The position numbers and the translations under genes are program-made. Under the pieces are notes generated by a model. The model was not told the DNA's origin. It saw only the letters and a list, made by a program, of their open reading frames with translations, and did no database searches. From assembly GCA_013696965.1 (NCBI GenBank), contig JACCXN010000103.1:1-14102 (forward strand): 14,102 bases of DNA. Reading direction: 5' to 3'. Below are positions 8,259 to 14,102 of this stretch, in pieces; position 1 is the stretch's first letter, and every line of letters begins with the position of its first letter. This DNA comes from Bacteroidota bacterium. GTDB lineage: Bacteria > Bacteroidota > Bacteroidia > JACCXN01.

Positions 8259-9443
8259 TTATTCAATGTAAAGCACAAGCCCTTTTAGGTATTCTCCCTC
8301 AGGATGAAAAATATTAATGGGATGATCGGCAGGTTGCGACAAATGATGAATAATTTTTGCAGTTCTGCCAGCCTCAATAGCCGCTGCAATTACTGTATTG
8401 GTAAAAAGCGGCCTTGATATTACCTGGGAACAGGAAAAAGTAAATAGAATTCCGCCTTTTTTTATTTTCTTCATTGCCTCCATGTTTATTCTTTTATAGC
8501 CCTGAACTGCATTATGGGTAACATGCCTGCTTTTTGCAAATGCAGGAGGATCTAGAATTATAACATCATATTTATCATCAATATCTTTTAAAAAGCTAAA
8601 AACATCAGCTGTGAAAGATTCATGATTTGAGGATTTTTCATTTAAGGAAACATTTAAATCTGTTAATTCCATTGCTTTTTTTGAACTGTCAACAGAATGA
8701 ACCATTTTTGCTCCACCATTGAGTGCGTATACAGAAAAACCTCCAGTGTAGCAGAAAGTGTTTAAAACAGTTTTATTTTTAACATAATCAGCCAATAGTT
8801 TTCTGCTATCGCGCTGGTCAACAAAAAATCCTGTTTTTTGCCCGCCTTCCCAATCAATTTTAAATTTATTGTTGTTTTCAATAACCTGTCCACTTGTGGA
8901 GGAACCAAACAAATAACCATTTTTAGCTTCAGTTGCTGCTCTATCAGGCAATGTTTCAGCGCTTTTATCATAAACAGCCGTTAATTTTGAACCCATAACT
9001 TCTTTAAGGGCATCAGTAATTTTATTTCTTGCCAGATACATTCCCACTGAATGAGCCTGAAAAACTGCAGTTCCATTGTAATAATCCACTATAAGTCCGG
9101 GAAGATTATCCCCTTCAGCAAAAATTAACCTATATACATTTGTTTGTTTGTTATCCGAAAGGTTTATCAATGTTCTGAAATTAAAGGCCTGCTTAATTTT
9201 ATCCACCCAAAAGTCATGGTTAATTTCCTTTTTTTCAAAGGAGAGAATTCTAACCGCAATGCTTCCCTGCTGGTAATGGCCAGTTGCCAGGAATTCATTT
9301 TTAGCTGAATATACCTCCACCAAATCACCATCCTTAACTTCCTGTTCAATTTTTTTAATTGCCCCTGAAAACACCCATGGATGGAAACGTTTTAAAGAAT
9401 GTTCTTTTCCTGAATTCAGGATTACTTGAGGATAAAATGACAT
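8259..9443 (-). CDS. rlmI: RlmI-like 23S rRNA (cytosine-C5) methyltransferase
   Basis: This 394-residue protein is close in length to E. coli RlmI (396), which methylates C1962 of 23S rRNA using S-adenosylmethionine. The N-terminal PUA domain (1-75) has the HPWVFSGAI opening of the family. A middle domain is followed by the Rossmann methyltransferase fold, with GQKTGFFVDQR (201-211), the SAM-binding motif NTFCYTGGFSVYA (228-240), acidic D252 after the next strand, motif IV LDPPAF (297-302), and SCSQ (337-340). C338 in SCSQ is the likely catalytic cysteine of the C5-methyltransferase mechanism. All expected parts are present. It leads into fmt. The exact target base is inferred from family membership only. 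Confidence 0.88.
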   Translation of the reverse strand: MSFYPQVILNSGKEHSLKRFHPWVFSGAIKKIEQEVKDGDLVEVYSAKNEFLATGHYQQGSIAVRILSFEKKEINHDFWVDKIKQAFNFRTLINLSDNKQTNVYRLIFAEGDNLPGLIVDYYNGTAVFQAHSVGMYLARNKITDALKEVMGSKLTAVYDKSAETLPDRAATEAKNGYLFGSSTSGQVIENNNKFKIDWEGGQKTGFFVDQRDSRKLLADYVKNKTVLNTFCYTGGFSVYALNGGAKMVHSVDSSKKAMELTDLNVSLNEKSSNHESFTADVFSFLKDIDDKYDVIILDPPAFAKSRHVTHNAVQGYKRINMEAMKKIKKGGILFTFSCSQVISRPLFTNTVIAAAIEAGRTAKIIHHLSQPADHPINIFHPEGEYLKGLVLYIE

Positions 9444-9464
9444 AATTATTTATTTTAAAGGCTA

Positions 9465-9472
9465 CAAATGTA
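9465..9472 (-). promoter_or_regulatory. Candidate -7 element for the rlmI-fmt unit
   Basis: The minus strand reads TACATTTG, which fits TAnnTTTG, ending 22 bases before the rlmI start codon and so giving a leader of roughly 15 bases. No TTG is found at the expected -33 spacing, so the call rests on the single element. The rest of the 182-base gap down to the mpg stop shows no convincing terminator. Confidence 0.4.
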
Positions 9473-9625
9473 TGAGTTTTAACCGATTTGAGTGCTAAAG
9501 AAACAAGATGTGCAAAAGAAGCTTTTAATCAGATATAAATTAAGGAATTCAATAAGTTAATTGCGGGATGCTTTTTGGCTTAATCATGATAATTTATAAA
9601 AATATTAAACCTATAAAAGTAAAAT

Positions 9626-10204
9626 TCACTGGGATAATCTGAATCTGTATGGAAGCAAGGCATCTTCTGCCGCATAATCAACCCCAATCCTGGGTCCTGT
9701 AATTATTTGATTTTCTATTACACTTATTCCTTTTTCTTCCACCCAAATAATATTGCCCTGGAGAGAGAGGCCAGAAAAGGCCGTAGTAATTCCCAATGCC
9801 TGGGAAACAGTGCCAGGCCCTGAAGTCATTTTTGCAGTTGGTTTTGTAAGTTTCCTTCTTGAAAGTATTTCATCTAGTCCTTGAACAGGTTGAATTGCCC
9901 TTATCAAAACCGCATGAGGAATATCTTTAATATTGGTGACAATATTAAACAAATGATGAATTCCATAACATAAATAAACATAACTTACTCCTCCCTTAGC
10001 AAACATTATTTCTGTCCTGTTGGTTCTCCGGTTGTTGTATGCATGAGATGCTTTATCCACAATCCCTGCATAAGCTTCAGTTTCGGTGATTATTCCCGCG
10101 GTAATTATACCGTTAATATTTGTAAACAATACTTTTCCGAGTAGCTCTTTGCTTATCTGTACAACATCAGGCCTTAAATAAAAATATTTTGAAAGTATTG
10201 GCAT
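9626..10204 (-). CDS. mpg: 3-methyladenine DNA glycosylase, AAG/MPG type
   Basis: This 192-residue protein belongs to the AAG/MPG fold family, which starts base excision repair by removing alkylated or deaminated purines. It matches landmark residues of human AAG: ETEAY gives catalytic E43 (human E125) and Y45 (Y127). H54 corresponds to H136, and Y77 (in SYVYLCYG) to Y159, the wedge that replaces the flipped base region. N87 matches N169 and R102 matches R182. The length is normal for bacterial members. It lies between recQ (246 bases upstream) and rlmI on the same strand, with gaps long enough for independent transcription. No promoter matching TAnnTTTG was found upstream. Confidence 0.93.
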   Translation of the reverse strand: MPILSKYFYLRPDVVQISKELLGKVLFTNINGIITAGIITETEAYAGIVDKASHAYNNRRTNRTEIMFAKGGVSYVYLCYGIHHLFNIVTNIKDIPHAVLIRAIQPVQGLDEILSRRKLTKPTAKMTSGPGTVSQALGITTAFSGLSLQGNIIWVEEKGISVIENQIITGPRIGVDYAAEDALLPYRFRLSQ

Positions 10205-10368
10205 AAGTAGTTAACGTAGTGCAATGAATATAATTTTGAAAATTTAACAAAAATCAGAGGTGAAAAATTTCAAAAAAAAATTCAAATAGTATCAAATGGA
10301 ATTTATCCAGGAGTATTTACAATGGAGAGAAAGCAAACAGGATGAAAAGAGTAAAGATTAATTTTTAT

Positions 10369-10397
10369 AAAAAAGCCGGAACATAAATTGTTCTGCT
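10369..10397 (-). terminator. Likely rho-independent terminator of recQ
   Basis: Read on the minus strand, an imperfect hairpin (outer stem AGC/GCT, a small internal loop, inner stem GAACA/TGTTC, five-base loop) is followed by six T's. It lies about 54 bases after the recQ stop codon. The stem is short and interrupted, so this is a moderate call. No other structure was found in the 246-base recQ-mpg gap. Confidence 0.5.
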
Positions 10398-10450
10398 CTT
10401 TTTGCTTAATAGCAACAGGGAGTGCTTTGCCAGAAAAAAAACAAAACGTT

Positions 10451-12355
10451 TTAATTCACCCAGTGTAAAAGGTTTTCTTTATCTTTTATCTTGTTATTAT
10501 CCATTAACCATTGAATAGCCTTTAATATTTTATCTTCTTTTATATCCTTGAAACTATCCACAAGGGCAACCAGACTAAGGGGAGATTTTTTCAAGGTGTT
10601 TTCTATGCAATTGGAAATGTTTTGAAATTCATCAGAACTAACACCATTTTTATTGGTTAGGCAAATATCACAAACCCCACAAGTATTAAAATTATTTTCT
10701 CCAAAATAGGCCAGCAATAACTGGCTTCTGCATTTGTGATTGCTTTGAAGGTAATGCAATACCGAATTCATTTTTTCCAAAGCTCTTTTCTTTCTTTCGA
10801 AATAATTTTCTTTAGAAAGGTAAAAGCTTTTTACATCCACCCTATCTGAAGTAAACATTAGTTGTGGAAGTTTTATTTGAGGCTGGTAGGAGAGAAGTTT
10901 ATATTTATCAAGCATTTTCAGGTTCATGATTATTTTTTCTCGTGATATCCCAGCCCTTTTGCTCAAATCACTTTCATTTATTTTAACAAAATTTTCAAAA
11001 CATCCCGAATAGGAGCGTAAAAGAAGCTTAATAAAATCATCATAATTTACATTTGATACCTGGAACTTATACAAATCATTGTTATTTACAATAAAATGAA
11101 TGCGTGATGGCTGATAAAAAACTTCTGTTACAGAAATATATCCTTCTTTTTCTAAAATTTTAACAGCATTGTAAACCATCATAAGGTTTAGATTGTAATT
11201 TGCTGAAAAATCAGCTATTTCAAAGTCAAAAGAGGATCCTTGTCCTCCACCTGTTGCAATTTGAAAGTAATTACCAAGTGCGTGATACGTTTTTTTTATA
11301 TCCTCAATGGATGGAAAAGAAGATTCTACATTTCTTAGTAAATCGCTAATGTCTGATTGATTGTAAAGAAGTGCAGCATAGGCTTTTTTCTCATCCCTTC
11401 CTCCCCTTCCGGCCTCCTGGAAATATGCCTCAAGTGTATCAGGTATATCCAGGTGAACAACAAACCTAACATCAGGTTTGTCAATACCCATTCCAAAGGC
11501 GTTTGTGGCAACAATTATTTTATTTTTATTATTCATCCAGTTTTCCTGTTTTGCATCCCTGGTATTGGCATCAAGTCCTGCATGATAATAATCGGCATTT
11601 ATATTGTTTTTCACCAAAAAAGAGACAACTTCTTTTGTTTTTTTACGGTTTCTTACATAAACAATACCTGTTCCGGGAATTGAGGAAATGATTTTCAAAA
11701 GCCGTTTTAATTTATCCTCCTCTTTTTGCACAATGTAAGACAGGTTAGTTCTTTCAAAGCTTTTTTGAAACACTTGTGGCTTTTTGAATACTAACTTATC
11801 CTGTATATCTTTTACCACTTCAGGGGTTGCTGTTGCCGTTAAGGCAATTATCGCTTTATTGGGTAAAATTTCTCTAATTGCTGCAATTTTCAAATAAGCA
11901 GGCCTAAAATCGTATCCCCACTGGGATATGCAATGCGATTCGTCAACAGCAATAAAAGATACTTTCATTTGTTTTAAACGGGCTTCAAAGACATCATTAC
12001 CAAGCCTTTCAGGAGATAAATACAGAAATTTGATATTCCCGTGTATGCAATTGTCCAATGTTATATCAATTTCCTGTTTTTTCATTGATGAAGTAATAGC
12101 TACAGCTTTAATTCCCCGTTTATTGAGGTTTTCAACCTGGTCTTTCATTAAGGCAATAAGGGGGGAAATTACAATACAAACTCCCTCAAGGGCAAGAGCA
12201 GGAACCTGGAAACAAATAGACTTTCCCCCACCAGTTGGCAACAAGGCAAGGGTATCATTGCCCTGTGCAATAGAGCTAATGATTTCTTGCTGCAATGGCC
12301 TAAATTGTTTGTAGCCCCAATATTTTTCCAGAATGTGACTAAAATTCATAAACAA
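10451..12355 (-). CDS. recQ: RecQ family ATP-dependent DNA helicase
   Basis: This 634-residue 3'-5' DNA helicase acts in recombination and fork repair. The motifs of the superfamily 2 core are all present: Walker A PTGGGKS (40-46), DESHCISQWGYDFRP (138-152), ALTATATP (171-178), GIVYVRNR (230-237), ATNAFGMGIDKPDVR (283-297) and the arginine-finger motif QEAGRGGRD (313-321). The four zinc ligands are C542, C559, C562 and C565. Between the core and the zinc motif lie about 180 residues with winged-helix character (380-500), whereas in E. coli RecQ the zinc motif comes directly after the core and the winged helix follows it. There is no HRDC domain, only a short helical tail. This plan matches a RecQ subfamily that I recall as common in Bacteroidota. 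Start: ATG at 12355 is assumed, but M3 is an equally possible start. Confidence 0.94.
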   Translation of the reverse strand: MFMNFSHILEKYWGYKQFRPLQQEIISSIAQGNDTLALLPTGGGKSICFQVPALALEGVCIVISPLIALMKDQVENLNKRGIKAVAITSSMKKQEIDITLDNCIHGNIKFLYLSPERLGNDVFEARLKQMKVSFIAVDESHCISQWGYDFRPAYLKIAAIREILPNKAIIALTATATPEVVKDIQDKLVFKKPQVFQKSFERTNLSYIVQKEEDKLKRLLKIISSIPGTGIVYVRNRKKTKEVVSFLVKNNINADYYHAGLDANTRDAKQENWMNNKNKIIVATNAFGMGIDKPDVRFVVHLDIPDTLEAYFQEAGRGGRDEKKAYAALLYNQSDISDLLRNVESSFPSIEDIKKTYHALGNYFQIATGGGQGSSFDFEIADFSANYNLNLMMVYNAVKILEKEGYISVTEVFYQPSRIHFIVNNNDLYKFQVSNVNYDDFIKLLLRSYSGCFENFVKINESDLSKRAGISREKIIMNLKMLDKYKLLSYQPQIKLPQLMFTSDRVDVKSFYLSKENYFERKKRALEKMNSVLHYLQSNHKCRSQLLLAYFGENNFNTCGVCDICLTNKNGVSSDEFQNISNCIENTLKKSPLSLVALVDSFKDIKEDKILKAIQWLMDNNKIKDKENLLHWVN

Positions 12356-12380
12356 TGAAAGGTTTTAATAACCGTTAATG

Positions 12381-12394
12381 CTGTAATTATACAG
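12381..12394. promoter_or_regulatory. Operator-like dyad in the recQ-ilvE divergent region
   Basis: CTGTAATTATACAG has five-base arms CTGTA and TACAG around ATTA, 26 bases upstream of the recQ start codon and 93 bases before ilvE. It resembles a repressor half-site pair, but five-base arms occur by chance in AT-rich DNA and no cognate regulator is known here. Confidence 0.25.
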
Positions 12395-12423
12395 TATATA
12401 ACATAATTTGGTATAAAGATAAT

Positions 12424-12454
12424 TTGATTATTATAGTTTTTATGACATAATTTG
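12424..12454 (+). promoter_or_regulatory. Candidate ilvE promoter
   Basis: TTG (12424-12426) and TAATTTG (12448-12454) resemble the Bacteroidota -33 and -7 elements. The -7 copy is one base short of TAnnTTTG, and the span from TTG to the final G is 31 bases against the usual 30. The predicted leader is about 27 bases. The octamer ATAATTTG also occurs at 12403-12410 and 12419-12426, so which copy is used is uncertain. Confidence 0.35.
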
Positions 12455-12487
12455 TATTTTTAGCTAAAACTTAACCATTACTATAAC

Positions 12488-13561
12488 ATGTATACCGATA
12501 TTTCCTCTAATATACCTATTGATAGAATAGAAAAATCAAGAATAGGAGAAGTTGATTTTGATAAATTGCAATTTGGCAAAATGTTTTCTGACCATATGTT
12601 TGTGTCCGATTATATTGATGGTGCCTGGAAAAACTCCCGTATTTCTCCCTATAAAAAATTGGAATTAAGTCCTTCGAGTGCTGTAATTCATTACGGGCAA
12701 TCCATATTTGAAGGAATGAAGGCCTATAAAAATGCAAATGGAGAAATCATGCTTTTCAGGCCAATTGATAATTTTAAAAGGTTAAATAAATCAGCAGAAA
12801 GAATGTGTATGCCCGTTCTTCCTGAAGAAATATTTATTGAAGGGCTAAAACAACTCATACTTGTTGACAGCAGCTGGATTCCAACAAAAGAGGAAGGCTC
12901 ACTTTATATACGTCCTTTTATGTTTGCCTCTGATGAATTCATAGGAATACGCCCATCGGATACTTATAAGTTTATGATAATTACCTCCCCCGTGGAAAAT
13001 TATTATACTGAACCTGTTAAAGTGCTTGTAGAAAATAATTACACACGGGCAGTTGAAGGTGGTGTTGGATTTGTAAAAGCGGCAGGAAATTATGGACGTT
13101 CCCTTTATCCTGCAAAAATAGCACAGGAAAAAGGATACCATCAATTGATTTGGACTGATGCAATTGAACACAAGTATATTGAAGAATCAGGTACTATGAA
13201 TGTAATGTTCGTAATTGGAGATACTTTGGTTACACCTCCAACAAGTACCACAATACTCTCTGGCATCACCCGCGATAGCGTACTTACACTTGCAAAGGAT
13301 TGGGGAATCAAGGTGGAGGAAAGAAGGATAAATATTGATGAACTGGTTGAAGCTTCAGAAAAAGGAATTCTAAATGATGCTTTTGGAACAGGAACAGCCG
13401 CTACTATTGCCCATATAGAACTAATTTGTTACAAAGGAGTAGATTTTCATCTTCCACCAGTTATTGAGCGTAAATTTTCCAATAAAGTAAAAGAAACCCT
13501 TCAAAAAATCAGAAAAGGCAATGCTGCTGATAAGCACAATTGGGTAGTAAAACTTAATTAA
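12488..13561 (+). CDS. ilvE: Branched-chain amino acid aminotransferase
   Basis: This 357-residue pyridoxal-phosphate enzyme of fold type IV swaps the amino group between leucine, isoleucine or valine and 2-oxoglutarate. It is the last step of their synthesis and the first of their breakdown. The PLP lysine is K197 in GGVGFVKAAGNYG (191-203). EESGTMNV (232-239) supplies the glutamate that contacts the cofactor ring nitrogen. TILSGITRDS (255-264) and GTGTAA (300-305) are phosphate- and substrate-binding loops. The length is that of the longer, eukaryote-like BCAT type rather than the E. coli type (about 309). It is divergent from recQ across 132 bases and is not next to other ilv or leu genes in this window. 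No clear terminator was found after it, only a 12-bp palindrome (TTAATGCATTAA at 13602-13613) without a T run. Confidence 0.94.
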   Translation: MYTDISSNIPIDRIEKSRIGEVDFDKLQFGKMFSDHMFVSDYIDGAWKNSRISPYKKLELSPSSAVIHYGQSIFEGMKAYKNANGEIMLFRPIDNFKRLNKSAERMCMPVLPEEIFIEGLKQLILVDSSWIPTKEEGSLYIRPFMFASDEFIGIRPSDTYKFMIITSPVENYYTEPVKVLVENNYTRAVEGGVGFVKAAGNYGRSLYPAKIAQEKGYHQLIWTDAIEHKYIEESGTMNVMFVIGDTLVTPPTSTTILSGITRDSVLTLAKDWGIKVEERRINIDELVEASEKGILNDAFGTGTAATIAHIELICYKGVDFHLPPVIERKFSNKVKETLQKIRKGNAADKHNWVVKLN

Positions 13562-13635
13562 GCTTTTATTTTCTTCTTTTTGTCCTTTTTCTATCTGGTA
13601 ATTAATGCATTAAAATCTTTTGCAGTAATTAGGGC

Positions 13636-13662
13636 TTGTTTTTTGTTTTTTTGATATATTTG
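13636..13662 (+). promoter_or_regulatory. Promoter of tRNA-Met
   Basis: TATATTTG at 13655-13662 is an exact TAnnTTTG match, ending 34 bases before the mature tRNA. The nearest TTG (13636-13638) is 16 bases upstream rather than 19, so the -33 half is weak. Confidence 0.55.
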
Positions 13663-13696
13663 CACCCTTAAATTTTAAAACAAATAAAATACTTTT

Positions 13697-13773
13697 GGCG
13701 AGGTAGCTCAGTTGGTTAGAGCGCAGGATTCATAACCCTGAGGTCCCGGGTTCAAATCCCGGTTTCGCTACCA
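13697..13773 (+). tRNA. tRNA-Met (anticodon CAU), elongator type
   Basis: The 77-nucleotide cloverleaf is complete, with CCA encoded. It has acceptor GGCGAGG with TTTCGCT, TA at 8-9, D-stem GCTC/GAGC, anticodon stem CAGGA/CCCTG around loop TTCATAA (anticodon CAU), T-stem CCGGG/CCCGG with loop TTCAAAT, discriminator A and CCA. The acceptor carries G-U pairs at 1-72, 6-67 and 7-66, and the anticodon stem has one A-C mismatch at 31-39. Position 1 is a G paired with U rather than the unpaired C1/A72 of initiators, so elongator tRNA-Met is favoured. A CAU tRNA read as isoleucine after lysidine modification is the main alternative. Confidence 0.93.
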
Positions 13774-14102
13774 ACGGGGAATTCTTCATAAAAATTGGAG
13801 AGTTCCCTTTTTCTTTTATCTCCATTTCACACTGTTTCAAAGCAGTCCAGCCAAATACTTTTTCAATGTCAGGGGTTCGACAATCATCTGCTCTCTTATT
13901 ATACCTAATTCCCTTTGAAAAAAGGAGATTTTGTAGTTTTTGCCTATGGGTAAAATCACTATGATCCCAGACTTCACGGATCAAGCGGAAAAGTTGGGGG
14001 GAATGAACAAAAATCATTTCTTTGCAAAAAATATTCTACGTGCAAAGAGATGAAAACCACAGCTTGGCAAACTTGATTTTGCCAGAAGGGATCTTGGAAT
14101 TT
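13730..14102 (-). pseudogene. Decayed 3' fragment of a serine recombinase gene
   Basis: On the minus strand one frame runs from the right edge to a TGA at 13732-13730, broken by an in-frame TAG at 14038-14036. After the TAG it reads on through QLFRLIREVWDH, RQKLQNLLFSKGIRYNK, DDCRTPDIEKVF (about 14000-13855). This resembles the C-terminal end of Bacteroidota large serine recombinases, where a motif of the form KLQ-L-FPEGI-Y, then RT and VF, is common. The stretch before the TAG (PSGKIKFAKLWFSSLCT) could correspond to the preceding segment of that domain. The last residues, KPGFEPGTSGL, are only antisense tRNA read as protein, and the frame also crosses the tRNA terminator. Identification is from remembered family pattern, not a search. 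The catalytic N-terminal half would lie beyond the window. Confidence 0.55.
13777..13812 (+). terminator. Rho-independent terminator of tRNA-Met
   Basis: A nine-pair stem GGGAATTCT with AGAGTTCCC (one G-T pair) closes a 13-base loop and is followed by five T's. It starts three bases after the tRNA CCA end. Confidence 0.65.

Noticed and set aside
10205-10368. A small gene or RNA between recQ and mpg
   Set aside because: The stretch is A-rich with no sizeable frame, no promoter match and no stable fold visible by eye.
11357-12314. Several plus-strand open frames inside recQ
   Set aside because: They overlap the helicase motifs of recQ on the other strand and have no features of their own.
12381-12394. 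A true LexA box upstream of recQ
   Set aside because: The spacing is N6 rather than N8, and I know of no reason to expect an E. coli-type LexA in this phylum. It is kept only as a weak dyad.
13602-13613. Palindrome TTAATGCATTAA as the ilvE terminator
   Set aside because: It is A/T-rich, has no proper loop and no T run after it.
13730-13790. KPGFEPGTSGL as a protein motif
   Set aside because: This ending comes from reading the antisense strand of a tRNA. It marks a frame that runs into the tRNA, not a protein domain.

Overview
The window looks like an AT-rich chromosome segment from a member of the Bacteroidota. Three things in the sequence support this. The octamer TATATTTG, which fits the Bacteroidota -7 promoter element TAnnTTTG, sits upstream of three unrelated transcription units. 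Start codons generally lack a Shine-Dalgarno sequence. The gene content also fits: a SprB-repeat surface protein, TPR/SpoIIE phosphatases with one transmembrane segment, and a RecQ subfamily that I recall from this phylum.

Layout. Positions 1-1441 (minus) hold the 5' two-thirds or less of a secreted, Ig-like/SprB-type surface protein that runs off the left edge. Its reading frame passes through a run of nine G's just after the signal peptide. Eleven bases upstream ends the first of two paralogous sensor phosphatases (1453-3726 and 3901-5931, both minus). Each has a signal peptide, TPR repeats at about 40-residue spacing, a coiled coil, one membrane helix, a shared linker motif and a SpoIIE/PP2C phosphatase domain. 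A Nudix hydrolase (6204-6782, plus) converges on an HU gene (6834-7106, minus), with a strong two-way terminator between them. A minus-strand run of housekeeping genes follows: fmt, an RlmI-like 23S rRNA methyltransferase, an AAG/MPG-type 3-methyladenine DNA glycosylase and a RecQ helicase. ilvE (12488-13561, plus) is transcribed divergently from recQ. A tRNA-Met(CAU) with its own promoter and terminator lies at 13697-13773. Downstream of it is the decayed 3' part of what looks like a serine recombinase gene, running off the right edge.

How the genes relate. Nucleotide and translation housekeeping (Nudix, Fmt, RlmI, tRNA-Met), DNA maintenance (HU, Mpg, RecQ) and branched-chain amino acid metabolism (IlvE) are neighbours rather than one pathway. 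The left third is the accessory part. Two membrane phosphatases probably sense something in the periplasm through their TPRs and signal by dephosphorylating a cytoplasmic partner. No STAS protein, anti-sigma kinase or sigma factor is visible here to be that partner. The surface protein next to them may be switched on and off by slippage of its G tract. I see no CRISPR array, no intact insertion sequence and no clearly new multi-gene system. The strongest unusual signals are the in-frame G9 tract, the tandem sensor phosphatases, and the recombinase remnant beside the tRNA.
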